35,239 bases of DNA from the NCBI GenBank assembly GCA_039816955.1, contig JBCBWU010000060.1, positions 1-35,239 of the forward strand. Direction: 5' to 3'. Positions 1-7,659 of the stretch are shown one piece after another. Below the pieces are notes generated by a model that was not told the origin of the DNA, ran no database searches, and saw nothing but the letters and a program-made list of their open reading frames with translations. Origin of the DNA: Lewinella sp039816955 (GTDB lineage Bacteria; Bacteroidota; Bacteroidia; Chitinophagales; Saprospiraceae). The translations under genes were made by a program, and so were the position numbers. Within the stretch, counting starts at the first letter, position 1; each line of letters starts with the position of its first letter.

Positions 1-1
1 C

Positions 2-223
2 CCGACTCCTGCGAACAATCAGATCACTGTTCACCTCAATGGTGGTCAGGAGATCGACGAACTTACACTTACTACGCTCACTGGTCAGACCGTGCAGTAT
101 CAGAGTGGTTTGAAGACCAATCGCACGATGCTTGATGTGAGCCAATTGCCAGCGGGCATGTACATCCTGGGTGTAGCCAACGAGAATGGCCGGGTGAACC
201 GTAAGATTCAGATCTTACACTAA
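2..223 (+). CDS. C-terminal end of a secreted protein with a type IX secretion sorting domain (5' end outside window)
   Basis: The frame is open from the left edge to a TAA at 221-223, giving 73 residues. They match the Bacteroidota type A C-terminal sorting domain: a beta-strand with a TLTGQTV-like turn, then the LPAGMYIL motif, and a final strand ending VNRKIQIL. In known proteins this domain directs export of a folded cargo through the type IX secretion system, and it is cleaved or anchored at the cell surface. The cargo part lies upstream of the window, so its function cannot be told. A strong terminator follows about 120 bases downstream. Confidence 0.85.
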   Translation, partial: PTPANNQITVHLNGGQEIDELTLTTLTGQTVQYQSGLKTNRTMLDVSQLPAGMYILGVANENGRVNRKIQILH

Positions 224-344
224 TCGCTGTAACAATAAGCTAAATTGTTGAGCGTTTATAGCACAGTCGTTAATGCGATTAAAGCGTTATCAGACTGTCC
301 GAAAGAATATTCATTGCTTTTTATATTCGTGGAATTATTATTGC

Positions 345-375
345 AAAAGCCATGCCCCCGGGCATGGCTTTTTTT
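345..375 (+). terminator. Rho-independent terminator after the T9SS cargo gene
   Basis: A perfect GC-rich stem (GCCATGCC at 349-356 pairing with GGCATGGC at 361-368, extended by four A:T pairs) with a 4-base loop runs straight into a T tract at 369-375. It lies about 120 bases after the stop of the left-edge gene and about 145 bases before the next start, on the strand of both. Confidence 0.85.
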
Positions 376-518
376 CTTGAGCTTGCACTCCCGCTTACTT
401 CTCCGTAAGTGATGGGCAAAAATTGCTCCAGCGGTCATAACAATCCAAGGATACGGGCCGTTGTTAAAAGACACTACTCTGAGATAACTGCACTATTTAT
501 TTTCCAAAAGCACTAATC

Positions 519-1346
519 ATGTCTGATTTGAGATTACTTATACTTTTCCTTTTGAGTAGTACTATTTTAGCAGCCCAACCACCTGCCAACAACCTTACTT
601 CCAGAGATGCTGCCAATACGACAACCTTAGGGGTCGCGAATAATGCTCTATTTGATCAGTTGATGATCACAATTGCGGGTGTGGGTAGTAACTCGCGCTT
701 GATTCAGGAGCAACAAAGTCTAAAGCCTTACATGATGCCGGTCCGGAGTGTAGGCTTCCGTGGTTCAGATTGGAGTTATATGCTGGCGAGTTGTTTGGAG
801 TATTATGTAAACATCAATCGTAATTACAAGGACAATCTTAGTCCGGATTACATATCGCTCAGTCTTGCTTCCCAGGGGCAGCGGCCATCGGTTGCAGAAG
901 GACTACGTTTCCTGACGCAGAATGGAACGGTTAGTGCAGCAATTGTACCTTATGATGCTGGACAGATTCCTACCACCGTCTACGCTACTAATAAATATCA
1001 GATCAACAATTATCTACATCTGTTTCAGCCTTTTGCCTCGGCTAGGGAGAAAACCTTTGAGATGCGCAAGGCTTTGATGCGCGGAAATCCTGTGATTATC
1101 GAAATGCAAGCCGGACCAGAATTTTCCAGCTTAGGGCCTACCCGTATGTGGGAGGCTGGTCGGAGCACATCGAATGATCAAAGTCACATTCTACTCGTGG
1201 TAGGCTACGATGAGAACCTTCAAGCTTTTGAAGTAATGAGTAGTTGGGGAAGTCAATGGGCCAATAATGGTTATTTGTGGATTTCTTACAATGATCTGGC
1301 CAACCGTGCTACGAATGGCTACGTTATGATTCCACAATCATCATAA
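519..1346 (+). CDS. Secreted papain-fold (peptidase C1-like) protein with catalytic residues replaced; probable pseudo-protease
   Basis: This 275-residue protein starts with a signal peptide (residues 1-19, hydrophobic LLILFLLSSTILA). The body follows the papain C1 layout. The active-site helix block reads GSDWSYMLASC at residues 82-92, where active enzymes have GSCWAF, so the nucleophilic Cys is Asp84. The histidine block SHILLVVGYD keeps His223. The final block reads SSWGSQW followed by NNGYLWISY, where active enzymes have NSWG, so the catalytic Asn is Ser241. The fold seems kept while two of three key residues are lost, which suggests a binding or inhibitory role, not proteolysis. No second Cys sits in a position that obviously replaces the nucleophile; Cys92 is eight residues further along the helix. 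The phosphoesterase gene starts 8 bases after the stop, suggesting one transcript. Fold: fairly sure; lack of activity: inference. Confidence 0.75.
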   Translation: MSDLRLLILFLLSSTILAAQPPANNLTSRDAANTTTLGVANNALFDQLMITIAGVGSNSRLIQEQQSLKPYMMPVRSVGFRGSDWSYMLASCLEYYVNINRNYKDNLSPDYISLSLASQGQRPSVAEGLRFLTQNGTVSAAIVPYDAGQIPTTVYATNKYQINNYLHLFQPFASAREKTFEMRKALMRGNPVIIEMQAGPEFSSLGPTRMWEAGRSTSNDQSHILLVVGYDENLQAFEVMSSWGSQWANNGYLWISYNDLANRATNGYVMIPQSS

Positions 1347-1354
1347 GAAACAGT

Positions 1355-1852
1355 ATGCGCATTGGACTGCTCAGCGATACTCATAGTTTTCTGGACCCCG
1401 CTATTTTTGATTACTTCTCCGAAGTAGATGAGATCTGGCACGCCGGAGATATTGGGAATCCCGAAGTCATTCAACAACTTGCAGATTTCAAACCAGTTCG
1501 AGCCGTATACGGTAATATCGATGAACCGGCACTAAGGCATGCGTATCCAGAAAATGCCATTTTTACTCTTGCAGGGCTGAGCGTTTTAATTACGCACATT
1601 GGCGGTTACCCAGGGCGCTACAATGCTCGAGTAAAGAAGCTTTTGAACGAGCATCAGCCAGACCTATATATATGTGGTCACTCGCACATTCTGAAAGTGA
1701 TGCCGGATGAAGCACGTAATCTTCTCCACATTAATCCCGGAGCCTGTGGTCGACATGGATTTCATAAAGTTCGTACCATCGTTCGTTTTGCGATTGAGGA
1801 TAGCACCATTAACCAACTAGAGGTAATTGAACTCGGTTTACGTGGTCGCTAA
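1355..1852 (+). CDS. YfcE/MJ0936-type metallophosphoesterase
   Basis: This 165-residue protein has the full set of calcineurin-like metallophosphoesterase motifs in order: D8-x-H10 (SDTH), GDIG with D32, GNID with N54, a lone His81 (ITHIGG), GHSH at 108-111 and the NPGA turn at 127-130. These residues hold the two-metal centre. Length and order match the small YfcE family, cytoplasmic phosphodiesterases whose natural substrates are poorly known. There is no signal peptide. It starts 8 bases after the papain-fold gene, so the two are probably cotranscribed, although I see no functional link. Family assignment is secure; substrate is unknown. Confidence 0.9.
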   Translation: MRIGLLSDTHSFLDPAIFDYFSEVDEIWHAGDIGNPEVIQQLADFKPVRAVYGNIDEPALRHAYPENAIFTLAGLSVLITHIGGYPGRYNARVKKLLNEHQPDLYICGHSHILKVMPDEARNLLHINPGACGRHGFHKVRTIVRFAIEDSTINQLEVIELGLRGR

Positions 1853-1968
1853 AAGATTAGGTACGGGCCAAAAATCAGACAGGAATTTCTTTTCGTCCAC
1901 TTATCTTAGTGCAACTTAAGCATTTGGACTAACACCGATAGGTCCACTTAATAGCAACAAGCTACAGT

Positions 1969-2292
1969 ATGGATAAGCAGGAGATAAAAGCGCTAATCGA
2001 GCGGGAGATTATCAAGACCGAAAAGAAGATTACCGAATTCGATGAAATGTCTGGCCCCGTTACACCGGATGATGCCATTGGTCGGGTTTCAAGAATGGAT
2101 GCGATCAATAACAAAAGCGTGACGGAGGCTGCACTTCGACAAGCTAAAACTAAGCTTAGCAAACTCCGTCACGCTTTACACCGAGTCGATGAAGAACACT
2201 TTGGCTTGTGCAAACGCTGTGGTCAGGCTATACCTGTTATGCGAGTAGTTTTGATGCCACAAAGCCCTTATTGTGTCAATTGTGCTCGGTAG
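1969..2292 (+). CDS. TraR/DksA-family zinc-finger protein
   Basis: This 107-residue protein has an N-terminal helical region rich in Lys and Glu and a C-terminal C4 zinc finger: Cys81-x2-Cys84 (CKRC) and Cys102-x2-Cys105 (CVNC). The stretch GRVSRMDAINNKS at 38-50 is typical of short DksA-like proteins of Bacteroidota and other phyla. DksA relatives bind in the secondary channel of RNA polymerase and modify transcription initiation. This one is shorter than E. coli DksA (151 residues), so whether it acts with ppGpp in the same way cannot be read from sequence. It stands alone, about 115 bases after the phosphoesterase gene. Confidence 0.85.
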   Translation: MDKQEIKALIEREIIKTEKKITEFDEMSGPVTPDDAIGRVSRMDAINNKSVTEAALRQAKTKLSKLRHALHRVDEEHFGLCKRCGQAIPVMRVVLMPQSPYCVNCAR

Positions 2293-2301
2293 AAGTCGTG
2301 T

Positions 2302-2445
2302 TTAGAAACCCTGATAAATGAGGTACATCATCGCCAATAACAATACGGTGACCCCAACAAGGATTAGGAAAAACCTTTGGTTGGCTTTATTGTCACGTGC
2401 TTCAATGCGTTGTTGCTTTTTCGATTTTTTCTTGCGGCTAGCCAT
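2302..2445 (-). CDS. 47-residue single-pass membrane protein, unknown
   Basis: Reading the minus strand from ATG at 2445 to TAA at 2302-2304 gives 47 residues: a very basic N-terminus (MASRKKKSKKQQ), a short polar segment, then one hydrophobic helix (about residues 25-44, FFLILVGVTVLLLAMMYLIY) and a three-residue tail. The positive-inside rule puts the N-terminus in the cytoplasm. A TAAATTTG box on the minus strand lies 23 bases upstream of the start codon, matching the Bacteroidota -7 consensus and giving a short leader. The helicase gene ends 89 bases upstream on the same strand. I do not recognise the family; small basic single-helix proteins like this are common and often missed by gene callers. 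Confidence 0.6.
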   Translation of the reverse strand: MASRKKKSKKQQRIEARDNKANQRFFLILVGVTVLLLAMMYLIYQGF

Positions 2446-2467
2446 AATTTGAATGTTCTTGTTTGCC

Positions 2468-2475
2468 CAAATTTA
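2468..2475 (-). promoter_or_regulatory. Possible Bacteroidota -7 box for the 47-residue gene
   Basis: On the minus strand the sequence reads TAAATTTG, an exact match to TAnnTTTG. Transcription would start near 2461, about 16 bases before the ATG at 2445. I see no clear TTG at the -33 distance, so this rests on one element. Confidence 0.35.
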
Positions 2476-2534
2476 TATGGCCAACTATACATATCCCAGT
2501 TTTTCCTTTGGAATTTTTAGAAAGAACTCAATAC

Positions 2535-3830
2535 TCAACGCTGTCCCTGGTAAAAGTCGATGATCCGCTCGTCGGTAATTACATCTTTGGGTCGGATCGG
2601 CTGCCGCAAAATTATTCCCTCTAAAGTCCGGCAACGACTGAGCGCCACGTAGGTTTGTCCATGCTCAAAAGCACCTCTACCCAAATCAATAATGACCTTG
2701 TCAAAGGTCTTGCCCTGGGCCTTATGGATGGTCACCGACCAAGCCAGCCGGAGTGGGAATTGTTTAAACGAGCCCAGCACCTCGGTGCCAATTTCATTAG
2801 GTTTCTGCTCATCAATCTTATAACGCAAGATTTCCCATTCCTGCCGTTCAGCTTCGATATAGCGCTTCTGCCCATTTTCTTCTACCAGAACGGTCACACT
2901 ATCATCCTCCAATTTGGTGACCTTACCAATGGTACCATTGACAAACCGCTTATCCGGATCATTACGCAGAAACATCACTTGCGAATTGAGCTTCAAGCCT
3001 AGGATGGCTTCAGTAGGGAACAATCTATCGGGGAAATTACCACTTACCTTGGCCTGGTAGTGTTTGACAGGCATTGGAATACGTTCCAGTTCCGCCTGGT
3101 TAATGGAATTGACCCTGGCATTCCTAGCGGATAGTGTAATAGCCAGCTCCGGGACAGGCTCCTTGGGTAGATGCCGCTCGTTCAGGGCATCGAAGTCTTC
3201 AAAATCCAAGCGGTTTAGGCGGATGCCTTCCAGTAATTTTAGGAAGAAGCGATTCTCCTGCCGATACACTTTCTGTAGCTCAATCATTTCCATGGAAACT
3301 GGTGGAGTCAACACCCGAGAAGAGAAGAAATAGGGCGAGTTATAGGTGGTCTGGAAAAGCCGTTTCTCCACATCAGTAGCGACTACCGGTGGGAGTTGAA
3401 ATAGGTCTCCAAAGAAGATCATTTGTACACCGCCAAATGGTCTGGGATCATCACGATTGACCTGTAGGAAATAATCGATATTATCCAACATATCGGCCCG
3501 GACCATACTGATCTCGTCGATTACGATGGTCTCTAATCGTTCGTATAGTTTACGATAGCGCCTCCGCTTGATATCACGGCGTGGATCGAGCAGACGAGGG
3601 GGGAAGCCAAAAAAGGAGTGGATCGTTTGGCCCTTAACATTAAGGGCCGCCACACCCGTAGGGGCTAGTACCACGACTTTCTTGCGGGTAGTGCGTCGGA
3701 AGAGCTGGAGCAGGGTAGACTTACCCGTTCCGGCCCGGCCGGTGATAAACAAAAGATCTTTGCTGTTTTCCATCCGCTCTAAAGCGTATTGGAAATCACT
3801 ATTGAGAATTAGCGCTGGTTGGTCTTCCAT
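2535..3830 (-). CDS. PIF1/RecD-like superfamily 1B DNA helicase
   Basis: This 431-residue protein has the SF1 helicase motifs in order: Walker A GRAGTGKST (31-39), motif Ia APTGVAAL (57-63) followed by the PIF1 signature region around IHSFFGFP (70-77), Walker B VIDEISM (103-109), motif III GDLFQLPPV (141-149), the GLKLNSQVMFLRND block (278-291), motif V VTIHKAQGKTFDKV (366-379) and motif VI YVALSRCRTLEG (394-405). Such enzymes unwind DNA 5'-3' and in eukaryotes resolve G-quadruplexes and R-loops. It is a bare helicase core with no added HRDC, WYL or nuclease domain. It diverges from the aminotransferase gene and is followed 89 bases later by the 47-residue membrane protein gene. Confidence 0.9.
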   Translation of the reverse strand: MEDQPALILNSDFQYALERMENSKDLLFITGRAGTGKSTLLQLFRRTTRKKVVVLAPTGVAALNVKGQTIHSFFGFPPRLLDPRRDIKRRRYRKLYERLETIVIDEISMVRADMLDNIDYFLQVNRDDPRPFGGVQMIFFGDLFQLPPVVATDVEKRLFQTTYNSPYFFSSRVLTPPVSMEMIELQKVYRQENRFFLKLLEGIRLNRLDFEDFDALNERHLPKEPVPELAITLSARNARVNSINQAELERIPMPVKHYQAKVSGNFPDRLFPTEAILGLKLNSQVMFLRNDPDKRFVNGTIGKVTKLEDDSVTVLVEENGQKRYIEAERQEWEILRYKIDEQKPNEIGTEVLGSFKQFPLRLAWSVTIHKAQGKTFDKVIIDLGRGAFEHGQTYVALSRCRTLEGIILRQPIRPKDVITDERIIDFYQGQR

Positions 3831-3930
3831 GTATTCCTGCCTCGATATAAGCTAAGATTTCAAAAGTCCGTTTTTCTGCCGAGACTGCCCAATATTGGGG
3901 AATTTATATGCGTATTGCAGCAGATCGGCG

Positions 3931-3938
3931 TATCTTTG
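3931..3938 (+). promoter_or_regulatory. Possible Bacteroidota -7 box upstream of the aminotransferase
   Basis: TATCTTTG followed by CGG matches TAnnTTTG exactly. It lies 100 bases before the ATG at 4039, in the gap between the divergent helicase and aminotransferase genes. A TTG occurs at 3915-3917, but the spacing of 13 bases is shorter than usual. Confidence 0.35.
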
Positions 3939-4038
3939 CGGCTTCATTTATTGCTAAAGTGGACATTCAAATTTTCAGCTTACCCATTAATAGCGTAGTA
4001 AGTAGGAAGTTTTGGTCCGAGTACAAATGGATTGACTT

Positions 4039-5268
4039 ATGCCTGGTATATCTCATCGTAGCACTACCGTTCCTTTATCGCCGTTCAGGAAGTTAATTCC
4101 GATCGCCAATGCCGCTAAGGCCCAAGGGCGCCACGTCTACCACTTGAATATTGGACAACCGGATATTTTGACGCCTCCAGCTGCGCTTAGCAAGTTTCGT
4201 GAAACGCCCTTGGAAATTTTGGCGTACAGCCCAGCAGAAGGCTTATTGAGTTACCGCGAAGCACTGGTAGACTATTATCAGCGCTATAGTATAGGCCTAG
4301 AAGCTGAGAATATTATTGTTACTACGGGGGGCTCGGAAGCGATTCTTTTTTTCCTGCTAGCTTGCTTAGATCCCGGTGATGAAATCATCGTGCCAGAACC
4401 GTTTTATGCCAATTATAATGGCTTTGCGCACATCGCTGATATCCGGGTAATTCCCATTACTTGCCAGATCGAAGATGGTTTTGCTTTACCACCTAAAGAG
4501 GCATTTGCCAGCAAGGTCACACCAAGAACCAAAGCGATCTTTATTACCAACCCTAACAATCCAACTGGCTGTTGCTACGCAACGGAAGACCTCCACGGTT
4601 TGGCTGAGATCGTCAAGGAGCACGATATTTTCTTGTGCGTAGATGAGGTTTATCGGGAGTTTTGCTACGGTGAAAACACCTTCCTCTCTGCCCTTAGCAT
4701 CCCGGAACTCGAGGAGCACGCTGTGGTGATCGATTCGGTTTCAAAACGCTACAGTGCTTGTGGTGCTCGGGTAGGGGCATTGGTTACCCGTAATACCGAA
4801 GTAACTGATGCCATATCTCGTTACGCAAAACTCCGTTTGAGCCCTCCTGGATTGGGGCAAATGCTGGCATCCTACATGTTGCAAGATGACGCCGCATATC
4901 TTACCGGGGTGAAGGAAGAATACGAACGCCGGCGCAACTTGGTGTATAATCGCTTACAAGCTATCCCTGGCGTTACTTCCTATCTGCCAGGAGGCGCCTT
5001 TTACTGTTTCGCAAGTTTTCCCGTTGATTCTGCCGAGGACTTCTGTCGCTGGTTACTAGAAGAGTTTGAGTATAAAGGTGCGACGGTCATGCTCTCACCA
5101 GGACAAGGCTTTTACGCAACTCCAGGCTTAGGTAAAGATGAGGTGCGAATCGCGTACGTCCTGAATGAGCAAGATTTAGGCAGTGCGATGGATTGTCTAG
5201 AGAAAGCACTAGAGACCTATCCTGGACGGAAATCAATACCTGCCAGACTAATCGGTGCAGAACAATAA
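4039..5268 (+). CDS. Class I/II pyridoxal-phosphate aminotransferase (aspartate-aminotransferase-like)
   Basis: This 409-residue protein has fold-type I aminotransferase features: HLNIGQPD (35-42), the phosphate-binding TTGGSEAI (95-102), NPNNPTG with Asn174, the VDEVYREF block with Asp202 and Tyr205, and SVSKRYSACGARVG with the Schiff-base Lys236 and phosphate-binding Arg244. Its length is normal for cytoplasmic aspartate, tyrosine or aromatic aminotransferases. The amino acid substrate cannot be decided by eye. The last 21 bases overlap the DUF3293 gene on the opposite strand, so the two transcripts converge. Confidence 0.9.
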   Translation: MPGISHRSTTVPLSPFRKLIPIANAAKAQGRHVYHLNIGQPDILTPPAALSKFRETPLEILAYSPAEGLLSYREALVDYYQRYSIGLEAENIIVTTGGSEAILFFLLACLDPGDEIIVPEPFYANYNGFAHIADIRVIPITCQIEDGFALPPKEAFASKVTPRTKAIFITNPNNPTGCCYATEDLHGLAEIVKEHDIFLCVDEVYREFCYGENTFLSALSIPELEEHAVVIDSVSKRYSACGARVGALVTRNTEVTDAISRYAKLRLSPPGLGQMLASYMLQDDAAYLTGVKEEYERRRNLVYNRLQAIPGVTSYLPGGAFYCFASFPVDSAEDFCRWLLEEFEYKGATVMLSPGQGFYATPGLGKDEVRIAYVLNEQDLGSAMDCLEKALETYPGRKSIPARLIGAEQ

Positions 5269-5661
5269 TTGGACCGGCTGTTTGCGGTAAATAATTAGAA
5301 CGGCATTTTGCCCGAATTGACGTGCGTAAGTGGCGGCTACTCTCGGTGGCATACCCATGACCAGGAAACTGAGCTCGGGCGTCCATACACCTTGATCGTC
5401 TTCGCCCTGCCCGTGTAGATAGCTATAGCCTGCTGTAGTTAGTGCCGATAGTAGTAGTTTATTTTGCTGCTGATTCTCTTTGGCTGTCAAAAGAACGGAG
5501 CCTGGGTTGTACGCAGTAATGAAAGTAGCTACCTCTACATCGTACCTAGAGAGCAGTTCGTCTAATTCTGTGCAGTAATTTCCAACTTTCCAAGAGATTG
5601 GAGGTTTAGAAATGTGGTACAGCGCGTTTTCATACGCCTTTCGCAGGTCCTGGTCGATCAT
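5248..5661 (-). CDS. DUF3293 domain protein
   Basis: This 137-residue protein matches the DUF3293 pattern: FITAYNPGS in the first half followed by a conserved ENQQQN stretch, then GYSYLHGQGED, PELSFLVMGM, and FGQNAVLIIYR near the end. No function is known for this family. There is no signal peptide or membrane segment. The gene converges with the aminotransferase, sharing 21 bases at the 3' ends, and lies back to back with yidC (88 bases between starts). Confidence 0.75.
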   Translation of the reverse strand: MIDQDLRKAYENALYHISKPPISWKVGNYCTELDELLSRYDVEVATFITAYNPGSVLLTAKENQQQNKLLLSALTTAGYSYLHGQGEDDQGVWTPELSFLVMGMPPRVAATYARQFGQNAVLIIYRKQPVQLLFCTD

Positions 5662-5708
5662 GCAGGATTAATTCTGGTTTAGCGTTTTAATTAGCAGGTC
5701 GAAAATGA

Positions 5709-5716
5709 TACCTTTG
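5709..5716 (+). promoter_or_regulatory. Bacteroidota -7 box upstream of yidC
   Basis: TACCTTTG, followed by CGCC, matches TAnnTTTG and lies 32 bases before the yidC ATG. No clear -33 TTG is present; an AT-rich TTTTAA occurs at 5685-5690 at about the right distance. It could drive the yidC-ubiA-maf run. Confidence 0.45.
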
Positions 5717-5748
5717 CGCCACGAAAATTAAGAATTTAATCTTCCTTC

Positions 5749-7656
5749 ATGGATAGAAATCAAGTAATTGGCATTGTCCTGATTTTCGGCCTCCTCCTGG
5801 TCTGGCAGCAGTTTTTTGCGCCATCTCCGGAAGAACTAGCCGCAGAACAAAGCCGGCGTGATTCAATTGCTCAAGTACAACAGCAGTTAGAACTCGCTAA
5901 TGATCCACCTACCGCACAATTTAATACCAATTCCGATAGCACTACAACTGTTGAAACTTCGCAAAGCGATTCTCTGCTGCAGTTGCAACGTGCAGGAGCC
6001 TACGGTGCTTTTGCTGTTGCAACAATTGGTGAAGAAGAAACACAAACTTTAGAGAATGACTTGATGCAAGTTTTCTTCTCTAATAAAGGTGGGGTAATTG
6101 AGAAAGTGGTCTTGAAGAATCACTTCAAAGTGTTACTTGATAGTGCCGGGCAAGAGACTAAGGTGCCACTAGAACTCCTAGAAGATCCAAAGAATAAGTT
6201 TGAATACCTGCTGCCAGTAGCCAATGTACCCAATGGTACCGTACGTACTAGCGAACTGTTCTTTCAGCCTACCATAGATGGGAATACGCTACGGATGCGC
6301 GCTACCGCTGGCGCAGGACAGTACATCGAACAAGTATATACCCTAGCGGAAAACAACTTCTTGCTAGATTACGAAGTACGCTTTGAAGGGCTACAGCAAG
6401 TTTTCCGCAATGATGCACAGCAGATTCAATTGTCTTGGGTGAACTACCTCGACAAGATTGAGCTTAACGATGGCTACGAGCGAAACTATACTTCGATCTA
6501 CTACAAGCCTACGGATGACGATTCAGACCGTTGTTCCTGTACCTCATCCGATGAAGTACAAGCCAACGAGCAAAAGATCAAGTGGGTTTCTGCGGCCAAT
6601 CAGTTCTTCAATACCAGTATCATCGCTAAGGACAAGTTTGATGGTGCGGTCTTGCGGTCCGAAGTCCTAGATGAGAATTCGAAGGACTTGAAATTGCTAT
6701 CAGCGGATATCAAGCTGCCTTACGGTCACAGCCCGAGCGAAGGGGTTGCTATGCAACTGTACGTTGGCCCTAACGACTTTGAAATCCTGGAACAGTTAGG
6801 TAATGATCTCACTGATGTAATCCCTTACGGGCGTAGTATTTTCGGTGCGATTAACCGCTGGATCATTCGCCCGTTATTCAATTTCTTTGACGGGATCACC
6901 GGTAATAAAGGTATTGCCATTCTATTGCTGACCCTGCTGGTGAAGATTCTTGTTTTCCCACTGACTTATAAGATGCTCCACTCGCAGCAGAAGATGGCGG
7001 CGATGAAGCCTTATCTGGAAAAGGCGAAGGCTAAACACAAGGACGATCAGCAGGCGCAGCAGATGGAAACGATGAAGATGTACCGCGAGTACGGGGTAAA
7101 CCCACTCGGTGGTTGCTTCCCGATGATCTTACAGCTGCCCATTTGGTTTGCACTCTACCGATTCTTTCCCGCAGATATAACCTTCCGGCAAGAGGGTTTC
7201 CTCTGGGCAACGGATCTGAGTAGTTATGATGTGCTGACACGCCTGCCTTTCGAAATTCCTTTAGGCTTTGGTTCTCACATCAGCTTGTTTGCTGTACTTT
7301 GGGCCATTACAACACTGATTTATACCTACTACAATACCAAGCACATGGACTTCGGGGCCAACCCGATGATGAAGTACTTCCAGTACATCATGCCGATCAT
7401 GTTCCTAGGCTTCTTCAATAGCTTTGCCGCGGGTTTGACCTGTTACCTCTTCTTTAGTAACCTGATCAATATCACCCAGACACTAGTTACCAAGAACTTT
7501 ATCATTGACAATGATAAGATCGTGGCGGAACTGGAGGCTAATAAAGCGAAACCCAAGAAAAGATCGGGTTTCCAGGAGCGCCTCGAAGCTGCAGTGAAAG
7601 AACAGCAGCGTAAACAGGAAGAGCTGGCTACGAAGAATAAGCGCCGTAAAAAGTAG
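5749..7656 (+). CDS. yidC: Membrane protein insertase YidC
   Basis: This 635-residue protein has the long Gram-negative YidC layout: an N-terminal transmembrane segment (about 4-22), a large periplasmic beta domain (to about 365), then the conserved five-helix insertase core. The core includes NKGIAILLLTLLVKILVFPLTYKM (in two parts: 388-400 and 401-411), a cytoplasmic hairpin rich in Lys and Gln, VNPLGGCFPMILQLPIWFALY, and a Lys-rich C-terminal tail that may contact ribosomes. At the position of the groove Arg of E. coli (R366) the residue is Lys399, still basic. It inserts and folds inner-membrane proteins alone or with SecYEG. The UbiA gene starts 3 bases after its stop, so both are probably on one transcript. 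Confidence 0.95.
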   Translation: MDRNQVIGIVLIFGLLLVWQQFFAPSPEELAAEQSRRDSIAQVQQQLELANDPPTAQFNTNSDSTTTVETSQSDSLLQLQRAGAYGAFAVATIGEEETQTLENDLMQVFFSNKGGVIEKVVLKNHFKVLLDSAGQETKVPLELLEDPKNKFEYLLPVANVPNGTVRTSELFFQPTIDGNTLRMRATAGAGQYIEQVYTLAENNFLLDYEVRFEGLQQVFRNDAQQIQLSWVNYLDKIELNDGYERNYTSIYYKPTDDDSDRCSCTSSDEVQANEQKIKWVSAANQFFNTSIIAKDKFDGAVLRSEVLDENSKDLKLLSADIKLPYGHSPSEGVAMQLYVGPNDFEILEQLGNDLTDVIPYGRSIFGAINRWIIRPLFNFFDGITGNKGIAILLLTLLVKILVFPLTYKMLHSQQKMAAMKPYLEKAKAKHKDDQQAQQMETMKMYREYGVNPLGGCFPMILQLPIWFALYRFFPADITFRQEGFLWATDLSSYDVLTRLPFEIPLGFGSHISLFAVLWAITTLIYTYYNTKHMDFGANPMMKYFQYIMPIMFLGFFNSFAAGLTCYLFFSNLINITQTLVTKNFIIDNDKIVAELEANKAKPKKRSGFQERLEAAVKEQQRKQEELATKNKRRKK

Positions 7657-7659
7657 GGA

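Noticed and set aside
256..474. Minus-strand frame of 72 codons with a hydrophobic start
   Set aside because: It begins with GTG, runs straight through the terminator hairpin at 345-375, and its second half has random-looking composition.
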